Assembly (NCBI GenBank): GCA_003116975.1
Contig: BGKB01000118.1
Coordinates: 62,001 to 126,000 of the forward strand
Reading direction: 5' to 3'
Source: Aurantiochytrium sp. KH105
Lineage: Eukaryota > Sar > Bigyra > Thraustochytrida > Thraustochytriidae
Length of the DNA: 64,000 nt
Shown: in pieces, positions 9,178-19,771 of the stretch
How the letters are laid out: each line of letters opens with the position of its first letter
Position numbering within the stretch: position 1 is the first letter of the stretch
Notes under the pieces: model-generated
Told to the model about the DNA's origin: nothing
Databases searched by the model: none
The model's input: only the letters and a program-made list of their open reading frames with translations
Position numbers and translations under genes: made by a program

Positions 9178-10504
9178 CTATTTTTTACCCTTTTTGCCGC
9201 CCTTCTTGCCGCCCTTTTTGCCACCCTTTTTGGCGTCCTTGCTTCCTCCCTTGGCCGTGGCGTAAACCTTGAAGCGCCGTTGAATCTTAATGGCAGCAAT
9301 GCGTTCCTCCTCTTCCTCCTTCTTGCGTAGCTCCTCAAGCTCGGCCTGACGACGGAGCTCTTCCTTTCGTGCTTCCTCCTCTGCCACTTGCTGATCCCAC
9401 CGAGCCTGGAGCTCATTCAAGCGAGCCAGCGCAGTTTCGCGAGTTTCTGTCAGATCGCTCAGCTGGGAGTCAAGATCCTCCATGTCATTCGTGTAGCGAT
9501 CGCCCCATTCGCTGGCCTGTTCAATGAGCCTTTCTTGCTTCTCGGTAAGAAAGTTGACGGTGTCTTGGTGAACGGAAAGCTCCATGGACTTGATGCGATT
9601 GAGATTCTCGATATTCTCCCGCAATTCCGTTTCTTCCTGCTCATAGATGCGGGCCGTACTTGAGAGTTTGGCCTGCGCCTCTCGACGCGTGTACTGTGTT
9701 TTGAAAGTGAGTTTGGAGCGAATATCCTGAAGCTCTTCCTTGAGCTGAGCGATCATCTCGGCGCGCTCAGACTCTTCCTTTTCGTGTTCGTTGCGCTCAT
9801 GCTGAAGCTCCTCTTCGAGCTCGTGCACTGCATTGGTCGTCATCTTTTCCCGCTCAATTGTTTCACGAAGTCGCTCTTGCTCGTGTCGAGTCTCGTCGAC
9901 ATGCATTGCAAGTGCCGTGAAGGTGCGCTTTTCGCGGATTTCCGTGACAGTTTTGGCGATGAGCTCTTCAAGTTCGTTGCGCTCATGTTGGATCTTGAGC
10001 AGATTGCCAGTCACATTTGGGTTATCCTTGAGGTTTCGGCAAAGGTTCTTGGTGGACTCGCGCAGAGCGCGACTCACCTCCTGAATTTCTTGTTGGTTTT
10101 GCTTGTACTTGGTCTTGTTTGCAAGTCCCTGTAGCAACAAAATTTGAATGTTAGCTTTCTCGCAACTTTTGGCTCTTATTGAAATCGAACTGATTCTTAC
10201 TTACCTTGAGCATCCCGCGCTGCGAGATCAGCTCCTCATAGCGGGTTTCCAGTTTTCGTTGTTCTTCAATGACACGCGAAATTTCGTCGCCAACGAATTC
10301 GGAGAGTTCATCCCGGTGTGCGAGCACGTCTGGTGTAATGCTATGTGACCAAGACAGAGGTTAGCGCGAATTACAATCGTATTGTATGCAAGAGCTGTTG
10401 TGCACCTACCTTGCTAGAAAGGAGAGCTTTTCGAGCGTATCTTCAAGCACGGCAATGACGCGCTGGCTGCTCACCAAGGTGAGTTGCTCTGCTGTGCTGG
10501 CCAT
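9178..10504 (-). CDS. DRC9: Dynein regulatory complex subunit 9 (IQCG-like), three exons
   Basis: Spliced from three exons: 10504-10410, 10340-10205 and 10128-9178, joined across GT-AG introns of 69 and 76 nt. Frames join exactly, giving 393 residues. The start is the ATG at 10504 (MASTAEQ); an upstream in-frame ATG at 10618 would add a low-complexity leader. The protein is almost entirely coiled coil. Near the C-terminus are the segment ASEWGDRYTNDMEDLD, the helix with RWDQQVAEEEARKEELR, and an IQ-type calmodulin-binding motif (IAAIKIQRRFKVY), followed by a Lys/Gly-rich tail made of GGKK repeats. This matches IQCG/DRC9, a subunit of the nexin-dynein regulatory complex linking doublet microtubules in motile 9+2 axonemes. 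It implies a flagellated life stage. Confidence 0.87.
10129..10204 (-). other. Intron 2 of DRC9 (76 nt)
   Basis: On the minus strand it starts GTAAGTAAG and ends TTGCTACAG. Removal joins Lys (AAG) to Gly (GGA) in phase 0, and the joined coiled-coil sequence reads through. Confidence 0.88.
10341..10409 (-). other. Intron 1 of DRC9 (69 nt)
   Basis: On the minus strand it starts GTAGGTGCAC and ends CACATAG. Removal restores a Ser codon (AG|C) in phase 2 and continues ITPDVLAHRDELSEF. Confidence 0.85.
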
Positions 10505-11964
10505 GGTCGACGACTGTGGCTCGCGATTCGCGCGCACTTGAGGCTTTGCCGCGCGCGCGGCGTCGCACCCTTGTTGCTTGCTTGCTTTCTTTGATGGCAA
10601 ATTCTTGAGTAAAAGCACTCAAGACGGAAAGGTGAAAATGTCCGTTGTGGTCAAGAATATTATGAAACCTTTGGCATCATCGAGCGGCTGAGTCACGGTA
10701 GGCTACTATTGGTGTTTATTTCTCTAATCTCCGTGCAAATCGTACTTGAGAGAAAGGATGGCGAATCGAAGTAAAGAAATGGAAGAAGGATAAAAAACTT
10801 AAAGAGGATTTCAAGCATGTGCAAGAAACTAGGATGGGCCTATTTTTTTTCCAAGTTTTGCTCTGCCTATCTTCAAATAGCCTACGTGATCTGCCTTTTT
10901 GTCTATTCTTTGCACTCGAAACTAGGCCTTTCTGACTGACTTTCTTCTCAGCCTTCTTTACCATCCCCGTCGTCAATCTTTCTTTTTTTGAAAACAGTGG
11001 GGGTATATGTCGCGGTTTTTTCGAAGCTAAGGTGGCATCCTTGGACTACCTGCACATCCGCATCCGTACATCTTGCCGCACGCGGTGATCATCAATCGAT
11101 TTCTCCTTGGAAGCCAAAGCCTGAGTGAAAAGCTTTTGTCTTGAGCACAAGTAGCTGACAGCGACGACGTGGGTATGACTTCTTTTTAAGGCTGGCGGAG
11201 AGGGCAGGAGATCCCAAGTCAGTCTCTATTGCAAATGTCTTTAAAGTGACTTAGGTTTGAAGGACAGACAAGGAGAATGCCTCAGCGAGCGATATGAGAG
11301 AGAAAGTCAGGCTTTCTACTGATTTTTCCGAGAAGGAAGATCATTTCCGCGATCAAGCCTTGACGTTTCTTGCGTACGAACATTCTGAGCTCGTAAGAAA
11401 AAGAAGCCAACTGAGGCGTTGCTTTGCGCTTCACGAATTAATCTTGACCAGCATCGAGCACTCACTCCCCTCTCGTTAAGAAAAACGCTTGCTGCTACCA
11501 GCCGCACAGGTCGTTCACCTCCGTTCGTAGCCAAGGCATAAATCTTTGTCGGCAATCAATCCGCAAGGCAGCGTATGCCAGTAGTACTACAAAAGTGCGT
11601 TAGAACATTTGGTTTGGCTTGTCCCATCTATTCTATTCGAGAAGATTGTACAAACTCGCTGCAGCTCTTGTCGTTGCGCACCGTACTGGCCGGATCTTCC
11701 CGCTTCCTGTTGCTGTTGCTCCCACCACTAATGAGACTGTGGCACCAAAAACGAAGTGGCCATTGCCGGCACCAACGTCAGTGGAGAAAGAAGCCCTCCA
11801 CAGATACAACTTGAAGAAGGCCTGGTATACTTCGTTCGTGCGCGCTGCTAGGGCCGAAGAAAACGCAGCCAATCCAGAAAGAGGCGGCTGCGCCGAGCAG
11901 GCGGGCGGGCTTGCGGGCGCGCGCGTCGCACCGAACCCCCGCGCGCGGACTAAAACCGACCAAG
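10505..11964. other. Intergenic region, divergent promoters of DRC9 and the GH20-like gene
   Basis: About 1.46 kb with only short open frames on either strand and no recognisable domain. Parts are AT-richer than the flanking genes. The last 55 bases are an in-phase upstream extension of the GH20-like frame without an obvious better start. Confidence 0.5.
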
Positions 11965-14061
11965 ATGGTGGTCGAGGAGACCCAAAGTGGGGAAGGCCAG
12001 TCGCGAGCCAGCGCGGGAAACCAAAAGGCCTCCAGCGCCAGGAGCTCATGGTTCGGGATTACCACGCTAGGCATGTTGCTCGCTGTAGGCGTGGCCAGTG
12101 TGTTGTTAATGACGACGCGCCGTTTGCCAGAAGACTTGACCATTTCCACGTTAACGTATCAAGATGACATGATATTGGATACAAACACAGCCTCTTTCGA
12201 CGCGCCCAAGACAGGCACCGTCGAGGAGAACAAGCAGCCCTTTGATCCGCCGAAAACGGAAACAGAGGACACGGTCGAGTCTGAAGGGAACCAAATCCCT
12301 CCTGCTCCGCAAAGTGATGAAGAGTCAGATACTCACAGTCAGTCAGGCAGACAACAAGGCACAGAAACGTCCGAGCCATCCGATACCCTGGACAGTGAGC
12401 CTGCGAAACCAGCCGCAAGCATAGCCAAGCCTTCCGAAACCCCTCAAGCGTCTCCACAAATTCAAGCATTTTATGTGCCTTCGCCAGACACCAAGTGGCC
12501 ATTTGACGCCAAGCGCAAGAGCGAGCCCTCGACGTCATTGACGAACAATGTGCCTCTCAATGCCCCGTTCCCGCTTCCGCGCTCACTCAAATTTGGATCC
12601 GAGACGGTGCTGATCGACGCAAAATCTCTCACTTGGAGCCTCAAGCGGTGTGGAGGTGATTCCGTCAAGCTTCGGGGTGGAGAAAACTGCAAAGACTTGG
12701 CGCAGGCCATGGACCACTTCAAGGCCTCTGCTTTCGTACACGAGCCTGCAAAAGATGCGTGCAAGCGTAAGTCCTGCGTCAGCAGCATCGCAATTTCAGT
12801 CGACGACAGCAACCCAGCGATCAACCTAGGTACCGAAGAGGCTTATGAGCTTCGCGCGAGCGCGTCCGGAATCGAGCTCAGCGCCACTACTATCTTCGGA
12901 ATCATGCGCGGTCTCGAGACGCTCAGTCAACTTGTGTCTTTCAACTTTAATGCGGGCGTGTACGAAATAAGCAATGCAGACTGGTTCATTCAGGACGCTC
13001 CTCAATTCCTGCATCGCGAGCTGCTCATCGATTCGAGTCGTCACTTTTTCCCCATCGAGTACCTGAAACAAGTTGTTGTTGCCATGGCCATGACCAAAAT
13101 CAACGTTTTACATTGGCATCTCGCGGACGATGCTGCTTTTCCTTGGTGCAGCGACGCTGTCCCGGAGCTCTGTCAAAAGGCATCTTGGTCGATGGAGGAG
13201 AGGTACACGCGGGCCGACTTGACTGACCTGGTTGAGTTTGCTCGCCAGCGTGGAGTACGCGTTGTTCCGGAGCTGCACATCCCAGGCCACACGGCAGCTT
13301 GGTGTCGCGGTCGACCGGACGCGTGCACCAAGTCTGGCACCATTCTTAGCCCGATCGATGGTCGGGCTGAGGCCCTCATCACTACGCTGCTCCAAGAGAT
13401 TCGGGCCATCTTTCAGGACACGATGATCCACCTCGGCGGAAGCGCAGTAGACCCTAAAATGTGGAACGATGACCCAGTCACTGCATCGTACATGTCGTCG
13501 CACCAGCTCACTGCGGCTACGGTGTTTGAACGCTTTATGAGCTCAGCTATCAAGACCGCGCTTGATCTCAAGTTCCGGCCTGTGGTGTGGGACGATACCT
13601 GGGAGGCGTTGAAGCCAGATTTGGGCGCCAAGGCTGTCATTGTTCACCATCGATCGCCAACAGCCGACTCGCAGGTGGCGGCTGCTGCGGAAGGCTACAA
13701 TGTTCTCTTTTCGCCGACTCCTTTGTGGGATTTGAGCAACTTTGAGTCGGCATACGCCAAGATGCTTGAAAGACAGCCTTGCGACCGCCTGGACACGAAA
13801 CAATGCAGTCTTGCGCTTGGAGGCGGCGGCGTAGTGTGGACGGAGCGCGTGGATGGGTCAAACCTGTTCAGTATCGTTTGGTCTCGATTGGGTGCGATAT
13901 CAGAGCGTCTTTGGTCTTTGCCGGGTGTGACGGCAGACGCAACAACTCGTGGGCGTCGCTTTCGATGTTACTTGAATCGCCAGGGCATCCCTGCAGGGTC
14001 TCTCACTGCCCGTCCGGCTGGAATCGCGCCAGGTGGCCCTGGAAATTGTTTCGAGCAATGA
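11965..14061 (+). CDS. GH20 beta-hexosaminidase-like type II membrane protein lacking the catalytic Asp-Glu pair
   Basis: A 698-residue protein from the ATG at 11965. A single hydrophobic segment at about residues 29-50 after a short cytosolic tail predicts a signal anchor with a lumenal or extracellular C-terminus. A Ser/Pro/Glu-rich stem follows to about residue 165. The GH20 fold covers about residues 200-690: an N-terminal hexosaminidase domain, then HRELLIDSSRHFFP, HWHLADD (383-389), LHIPGHTAAW, and WTERVDGSNL with AISERLW near the end. Where active GH20 enzymes have HLGGDEV, this protein reads HLGGSAV, so the general acid and its Asp partner are Ser493 and Ala494. The later GGEA motif is GGGG. 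The fold is certain, but hydrolase activity is unlikely. A sugar-binding or regulatory pseudoenzyme role is inference. Confidence 0.88.
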   Translation: MVVEETQSGEGQSRASAGNQKASSARSSWFGITTLGMLLAVGVASVLLMTTRRLPEDLTISTLTYQDDMILDTNTASFDAPKTGTVEENKQPFDPPKTETEDTVESEGNQIPPAPQSDEESDTHSQSGRQQGTETSEPSDTLDSEPAKPAASIAKPSETPQASPQIQAFYVPSPDTKWPFDAKRKSEPSTSLTNNVPLNAPFPLPRSLKFGSETVLIDAKSLTWSLKRCGGDSVKLRGGENCKDLAQAMDHFKASAFVHEPAKDACKRKSCVSSIAISVDDSNPAINLGTEEAYELRASASGIELSATTIFGIMRGLETLSQLVSFNFNAGVYEISNADWFIQDAPQFLHRELLIDSSRHFFPIEYLKQVVVAMAMTKINVLHWHLADDAAFPWCSDAVPELCQKASWSMEERYTRADLTDLVEFARQRGVRVVPELHIPGHTAAWCRGRPDACTKSGTILSPIDGRAEALITTLLQEIRAIFQDTMIHLGGSAVDPKMWNDDPVTASYMSSHQLTAATVFERFMSSAIKTALDLKFRPVVWDDTWEALKPDLGAKAVIVHHRSPTADSQVAAAAEGYNVLFSPTPLWDLSNFESAYAKMLERQPCDRLDTKQCSLALGGGGVVWTERVDGSNLFSIVWSRLGAISERLWSLPGVTADATTRGRRFRCYLNRQGIPAGSLTARPAGIAPGGPGNCFEQ

Positions 14062-14800
14062 GCTAATGGACTCTATTTTACCCTTCTTTTGATTTCGTCC
14101 CTTTTATTCTCTTTTCGTGGCGGGTAGTAGAGAACCGAAAAAGCTTGATCCATTCATTTTGCGTCACATTGTATAGCAATCGTTGAGGGTGTGCTTTTGC
14201 GATTTCCGGTGAACCAACGTGTTTGTTTGTTTGTTTGCTTGCTTGCTTGCTTGCTTTGGTTGCTCACTGGTCAAGCTCTCGACAGCAAAGCAGTCTCGTT
14301 GATGTGAGTGCTCTGTACTTTGATGTTTTTTTCGCAGGCGAGCTTCGGTCAAATAAGCCTGACTTCCCTTCTGTCTTCGGGAGCACGGTCCTGCGTCTGG
14401 GCGACCAGATCTTGGTCTTGCGGATAAATCCATTCAGGTCCGCGCAGCGTAGTATACGCAGTTCGTACGCAGTCGCGGAGGCAGCCCTATTGCGTGTTCT
14501 GTCGCCTTCAAAGGGCGCACGAGGCGAGTGCGCGCAAACTTGTTGCGCATTGTCTTTCGTCCGACCGCGAGCGTCTGGGTCTTTTCAGTTCTTTCGTGGA
14601 GAGGACGGCAAGGCAAAGAGCTTTCGGGCAAGCCTTGGCCGCACGAGTCATAGAGCAGCCAAAAGCAAAGAACCTAGGAGGCGACGTCGTAGACGAGCAG
14701 CAGCAACAGCAGCAGCAGCAGCGATCGCAACTCGCATCGTCGCAACTCGCATCGTCGCAACTGACTGTGAAGAAGTATCAAGAGACCTGCAGCCAAGAAC
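14062..14800. other. Intergenic region upstream of the nitronate monooxygenase gene
   Basis: About 740 nt between two plus-strand genes. It contains a TTTG/CTTG tetranucleotide run at about 14219-14256, CAG-rich sequence at 14696-14722, and a repeated CGCAACTCGCATCGT unit at about 14725-14760. No gene is seen; it should carry the terminator of one gene and the promoter of the next. Confidence 0.5.
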
Positions 14801-15960
14801 ATGGCGCCCTCTGTGCAGACGGACTTTACAGAGCTGCTAAAGATCAAGTAGTACGTGAGAATGACGTCGTCGTGCTGAGCGCGAGAGGGGAAGATGAAGA
14901 AGACTGACGTGTTTAGAAAATTGACAATGCTTGAGCGAGTAGCCCGATCGTGCTGGCCGGTATGGCAAAGGTCTCGAACGCAAAACTGTGCGCAGCCGTG
15001 ACCAACGCCGGAGGTCTTGGCGTCATTGGCGGTGCCATGAAAACGCCTGACCAGCTGCGCCAAGATATTGCGGAAATCAAGGCAGAGATTGGCTCAAGTC
15101 AGCCTTTTGGCGTGGACCTGCTACTTCCCAAGGTGGGCGAGGGCGCGCGCAAGACTAATTACGACTACACCAAGGGCGCCTTGGGTGAGATTGTTGACAT
15201 TCTTTGCAAGGAAAAACCCGCTATGTTCGTCTCGGCTGTGGGCGTGCCGCCGGCCTGGGCTGTAGAGAAGCTTCACGAGGCCGGCGTCCTGGTGGCCAAC
15301 ATGGTTGGTCATCCGAAACACTGTAAGGGCGCGCTCGAGGTGGGCTGCGACGTGCTCATTGCCCAGGGATCGGAGGCTGGGGGTCACACGGGAGACATTG
15401 CAACAAGCGTGCTCGTCCCGCAGGTCGTTGACGCTGCTCAAAAGGCAATCAGCCCGCTCACAGGCAAACCTGTTCAGGTTCTTGCGGCAGGTGGGATCTA
15501 TGATGGCCGTGGACTCGCCATGGCGCTCTCTCTTGGGGCGAGCGGCGTTTGGGTCGGCACTCGTTTCATTGCTGCAGAGGAATCTGGCGCCACTCCTATG
15601 CACCAGCAACTTGTGTTGGAAAAGGGCAGTGGAGACACAATTCGCACGACGCTGTATACGGGTCGTCCACTTCGCTGTGTGGCTAACGAGTTCAATACTG
15701 ACTGGGAGGAAAATCGCAAGGAGGAGATCAAATCCCTTCAGTCGCAAGGGAAGATCGTATATGCCACACTGGTGCGTGGGGCACGAGCACGTGGCGAGCA
15801 TTTTGATATCGCTCGCACGTATCCGCAATATGTAGGCCAAGGCATTGGCGGCATCCATAAAGTGATGCCAGCGCAAGAGATTGTCGAAGAAATGATGAAC
15901 GATGCTTGCGCAATTCTTCAACGCAACGCTGCGCGGATCGTTCCCGAAGCCAAATTGTAG
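14801..15960 (+). CDS. Nitronate monooxygenase (2-nitropropane dioxygenase family), two exons
   Basis: Exon 1 is 14801-14850 (MAPSVQTDFTELLKIK) and exon 2 is 14943-15960. The 92-nt intron removes GT...AG and restores Tyr, then PIVLAGMAK, which is the expected family N-terminus. The 355-residue product is an FMN-dependent TIM-barrel enzyme that oxidises nitronates such as propionate 3-nitronate with O2. Visible are NAGGLGVIGG near the N-terminus, the AQGSEAGGHTG motif with the putative catalytic His165, and the FMN-phosphate loops AAGGIYDGRG and GASGVWVGTRF. Length is normal for the family. There is no targeting signal, so a cytosolic location is likely. The physiological role is probably nitroalkane detoxification, inferred from the family. 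Confidence 0.92.
14851..14942 (+). other. Intron of the nitronate monooxygenase gene (92 nt)
   Basis: Starts GTACGTGAG and ends CGAGTAG. Splicing joins TA and C to make Tyr (phase 2), directly followed by the conserved PIVLAGM. Confidence 0.88.
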
Positions 15961-16302
15961 GCCCGAATTCATCCACAACTCCCTCAATGATTCAAGGGAT
16001 CTTTGAACCCCGAGTTCTCGCTCAATTTTGGTCGCTTTGCCGAAATTATTATTATCATTGGAATCAATTATCCCCAAAAGAATAGCGGAATCAACCTTTG
16101 TTATACTTTCCGTTGGCAGGACCAATACTTTTTCTTTGTTTATTGCTCAACAACTGGTTCGGCCAAATCAAGCTTCTGGAGGACTGGCAACAGCGCGTTT
16201 GTTTTCGCGCAGTAATACGCCAGCAACAATAACGCTGCCATCGCTGCCGTCGCCGTTGCCGGCAACGGCGGCACTCGAGAGCCTAGTGTTTCTCTTGATT
16301 TT
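15961..16302. other. Convergent intergenic spacer
   Basis: About 340 nt between two stop codons of convergent genes. It is AT-rich near 16030-16140 and has no gene; it should contain both 3' ends. Confidence 0.5.
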
Positions 16303-17592
16303 TCAATTTTCGACAGCGTCATCAACCGATGCATCATCGTCCTCTTCCTCCGACTCACTCGATGTATTCTCGACTTCTTCGTCCTCGGGCTGGTCTCCAA
16401 CGAGGTAAGCTAGATCGTCAAAGATTTCTTGCTTGCAGCGGACAGCCTCTTCCAAGAACTGATGAACAATGAAACCGTGCGTAGCATTGGCTCTGATCGG
16501 CTTGACAGGCATGTCTGCCTCTTCGAGGAGCTCAATAAGCTTTTCCCCAGTTGGGCGGAGCGCGTCATCACTTGCGGTTACGACTGTGCAGCGGGGGAGG
16601 CCTTCGATGCCAGCCACCAATGGGGACAACCGTCGATCCTGAAGAGCCTTCTTTCGCTCCTCAACACCTCCTGGCACGTACGAATCAACAAAGAAGGCGA
16701 GCGTCGGGCGCGTGAGGACATAATGTGTGTCCTGAATCTCAATGTCGCCGACGTCGGGAATATAGTAGAGAGCCGGGTATATGAGGACGAGATGCTGTGC
16801 GCGGAGTTGTGGAAACTCGTTGGGGCGAAGGTCGGCGTCGAGGCCATCGCGCAAAAGTGAGGCAATGACAAGGGCAAAATTGCCTCCAGAGCTGTCGCCG
16901 CTGAGAACGAGCTTGCCATCCAAGTCGCAGTCGTCACCGAGAATGCCGCGGCCAATTGTTTTGGCCCAGCGGATCGTCTGAAAAGCGTCTCGGAGACCTG
17001 TGGGGAAAGGGAACTCTGGCGCCAGGCGATAGTCCATGGAAAGCACGACAAAGCCCTGCTGCGCGTACTCGAGACATAGATTGTCCATGCCACCCGAGTC
17101 CTGATGGTTGATGCAAAAGCCGCCACCATGAAAGTAAATCAGCACAGGACGGGGCGGCGCAGCAGGGTCCTGCTTTTCCGTGTGCAAATACACTCGCACA
17201 GTCATTTCGCCGCCATCAGCGTCGTTGATTTGCTCGTCGACAGAGTAGACACCGTTTATGGCCTCCTCTTTGGGCACTGGTGGCACGCGGCTACCTTCGC
17301 GCAGGTTCTCCCAGCGATCCCGTGAAAAGTTGCTATTTCCCTGACTATCAACGTACGCCCCAGCCCACCACATGTAGCAGGCGCCAATCTGATCCACGAG
17401 TCGCATCTTGAACGGGTGCGGCGAGGAGCAGTCGCATAATGTCGTCTTGCAGCACCAGCACGGGGGCAGGAACTCGTTCGTCTCGTCGGCCAATTTGTTC
17501 AAGGTCTCCTCTCTATCGTTTGCGAGACCCGGCGTGGAAGCCACGAGCTCATTGCCCATGGCGTCCAACTGGGGGTCGGCATCGCGGTCCAT
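16303..17592 (-). CDS. HSL-type alpha/beta hydrolase (esterase/lipase family)
   Basis: A 429-residue protein with the full catalytic apparatus of the hormone-sensitive-lipase group: oxyanion-hole motif HGGGF at 155-159, nucleophile Ser234 in GDSSGG, an acidic residue in SDDALR near 343, and His372 in THGF. YRLAPEFPFP, a classic HSL-family segment, lies between. The N-terminal 100 residues include a Cys cluster (CWCCKTTLCDC) that could be a lipidation or metal site. The C-terminal 25 residues are acidic and Ser-rich. No signal peptide is evident. It should hydrolyse short-chain or lipid esters, but the substrate cannot be told from sequence. The start is the first ATG of the frame, with no in-frame upstream ATG that looks better. 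Confidence 0.9.
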   Translation of the reverse strand: MDRDADPQLDAMGNELVASTPGLANDREETLNKLADETNEFLPPCWCCKTTLCDCSSPHPFKMRLVDQIGACYMWWAGAYVDSQGNSNFSRDRWENLREGSRVPPVPKEEAINGVYSVDEQINDADGGEMTVRVYLHTEKQDPAAPPRPVLIYFHGGGFCINHQDSGGMDNLCLEYAQQGFVVLSMDYRLAPEFPFPTGLRDAFQTIRWAKTIGRGILGDDCDLDGKLVLSGDSSGGNFALVIASLLRDGLDADLRPNEFPQLRAQHLVLIYPALYYIPDVGDIEIQDTHYVLTRPTLAFFVDSYVPGGVEERKKALQDRRLSPLVAGIEGLPRCTVVTASDDALRPTGEKLIELLEEADMPVKPIRANATHGFIVHQFLEEAVRCKQEIFDDLAYLVGDQPEDEEVENTSSESEEEDDDASVDDAVEN

Positions 17593-18943
17593 GAGGTGGC
17601 TCTCGTTTCTCCTTCAAGTCTTGTCGAGAGTCTTGTCGTATAGTGTCGTATCGTCTCGTGTCGTGTCGCGGAGCGACCGCTCGCCCGCCTTCCTGTCTCC
17701 CTCTGCCGCTGCCTCCTCAGCTCAGCTTGTCGCTTTCGTTGCGGTTCTGCCTGCCAGTCAGCTGGGGGCGCTCTCTCCGTGCACGTGCCGGGCCTCGTCT
17801 CCCTTTTCGCTCTGTCAGCCAGCACCGCGCGAGACGGTGCCAGTCCTTCCGAACGGCGCGCACCCACCCACCCACCCACCCACCCACCTCGGCCGTCGCG
17901 TCTTGCCTGTCTCCGGCGGGCTGCATCTTCAAGGAGGCGGGCCGGGGTCGAGCCTCGTCTGCTGTTGCTCTTTGCTTTTGCGTTTGCTTTTGCTCTTGCA
18001 TCTATTTGCATTGCTCTTGCATTTCTTTGCATCTTCGTCTGTCCGCGAGTCCCACCGGGCTGGGCCAGATTCTTGATGACAGAGATGCGGAGTCGAGCAG
18101 CGAAATTGAGGTGGGCGACGCGCGCGCGCGGTCGAGGTTGCGATGGCCTCGGCGCGTGCCGCGCGGAAGGCCGCGCGAGCCTCGGGCCGAGCGAGGGCAG
18201 GTCGGGGAGGAGAGAAAGCAGGAAGGTCGACGCAAGGTCGAGAGACCAAGGTTGAAGGTAAAAGGTAGCGAGCGAGCGAGCGCCTGCAGAGCGGCACGCG
18301 CCGGCCTGCGCGCAGCCCGACTCGTGTCGCAACGGTCGCAGTCGCGCGTCATTCTCGTATCATCTCGTCTCTTTTGAGCGGAGGTCGGAAAGCTTGGTTT
18401 GGTTGCCAGTGTAGTGGTAATTATGATTGATGGTGGTTGTTGCAGAGATGACAAGCAAAATGAAGGAGGGAGGGTGTGCGGGTGATTGCTTCCTAGGACG
18501 ACACTCTGCTTGTGAAAAAGCCGAGATTCTGCCTCTGCGCGTCATGCCATGCCAGCACCCACTGCCACTGCCAGCAGCAGCAGCAGCAGCAGCAGGTGGC
18601 GTTGAAGGCGACGCAAGAACAACAACAACAAGAACACGAGGGGATGAGAACGAAAGGAGATTAATGGAAAGGAGAGAAAGGACTCCATGAAGCCTCGAAC
18701 TCACGCCAGCCCGGCAGACTTGCGCGCGAATGTCGCGAAGAGGGCAATGCGCGCGCTTAAGCGAATACAAGAGAAAAGACAAGTCAAAAAGTGACGAGAG
18801 CGTGATCACAAAGGAAACAAATCAAATCGATTCGGCAGGTCGCAAGCATGCTATACATGCAGAAGTCGCACGAACAGGCCTACTACTACAAACAAACCAT
18901 CCGTTGGTGGTATAGTACTAGCTTGCAAGAATAATGGGGAAAC
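17593..18943. other. Long intergenic region with low-complexity sequence
   Basis: About 1.35 kb upstream of the hydrolase. It contains a CACC tandem run (17861-17888), TTTGC-rich runs near 17970-18030, and a CAG/GCA run near 18573-18596. Open frames up to about 280 codons exist on both strands but they are Arg/Pro/Ala-rich shadows of GC-rich DNA and conflict with each other. No gene is supported. Confidence 0.45.
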
Positions 18944-19771
18944 CTAATTCGCAAAAGGGCGCTGCTGCGTCGACCCCCTCCGGCGAGAGCGGACGAGGAG
19001 AGAGCTCGAATACGAAAGCTTGGGGGTTCTGTGTTTGGGACGCTGCGCGCGAGGAGCTTGCAGGGTCTCTTCGCGTGGGTCATGGTTGCATTCTTGATGG
19101 TGTTGTTCAGAGTGAATGCGATGGTGGTGATGCTTTTTGTCCGCGTAATAGTCACTGTTTGCTTGAGATTTAGATGCGGCTTGCGAGGTCTTGTTCCGGG
19201 TGGCCTTCCGAGGCGATACAAACTCTCTGGTACAGTCGGAATCAGCTTCCATCGAAATTTCGTCTTCCTGGGCCAGACACCTCACAGAGCCCCAATCTTG
19301 AATGATCATCGCGGGCGCGGCAGCGTCTTCATCTTCACAGCGTGTTTTCGGTGTTTTTGGCATAGGTGGCAGCAATATTTTACGACCCGAACCGGGCAAA
19401 TCCGTCTTGCGTCGGGTTTGTTCCTTGGCAACGCGCAAAAAGAATTCCAAATCCTCCTTGGCCTCGCGTTCTGCCTTTGACTCTGACTCGGCACCGGCTA
19501 CAGCAGCGTTGCAATTTGGCTTTGATGGTGACGCGACGTCATCCATGGCAAGTATTGACTTTTCTTTGCAAACATTATCCGTAATTGCGTCAGGCACAGC
19601 AGAGTGTGCTTTTCCCAGTTGTGATTCCTCGCTACGCGCCGAGGAAAGAGAATGTTCAAGCACTCGATGAAGTGCAGATTCTGGAAGAGGCCCTTGTTTA
19701 TGTTTTCTGCACTCAAGACGGAGTTGGCGGATCATTGCACTGAGCGCCTCATCGTCTTGTAATGCTGCCAT
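18944..19771 (-). CDS. Hypothetical protein, mostly disordered
   Basis: Unrecognised. The frame is open from 20095 to 18944, but the most natural start is the ATG at 19771 (MAALQDDEALSAMIRQL), giving 275 residues. The leader upstream of it lacks protein character. Residues 1-60 contain predicted helices. The centre has an acidic/Lys-rich helix near EREAKEDLEFFLRVAKEQ. A motif-like stretch RKILLPPMPKTPKT follows. The tail is His- and Arg-rich with little complexity. No domain, signal peptide or membrane segment is seen. It is divergent from the tetraspanin gene. It might have unrecognised introns at the 5' end. Confidence 0.5.
   Translation of the reverse strand: MAALQDDEALSAMIRQLRLECRKHKQGPLPESALHRVLEHSLSSARSEESQLGKAHSAVPDAITDNVCKEKSILAMDDVASPSKPNCNAAVAGAESESKAEREAKEDLEFFLRVAKEQTRRKTDLPGSGRKILLPPMPKTPKTRCEDEDAAAPAMIIQDWGSVRCLAQEDEISMEADSDCTREFVSPRKATRNKTSQAASKSQANSDYYADKKHHHHRIHSEQHHQECNHDPREETLQAPRAQRPKHRTPKLSYSSSLLVRSRRRGSTQQRPFAN

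Noticed and set aside
14950-15960. Nitronate monooxygenase read as a single exon starting at a GTG
   Set aside because: The upstream exon at 14801-14850 and a canonical intron restore the conserved family N-terminus.
15121-16125. Minus-strand open frame of about 334 codons opposite the nitronate monooxygenase
   Set aside because: A shadow of the strongly supported plus-strand enzyme.
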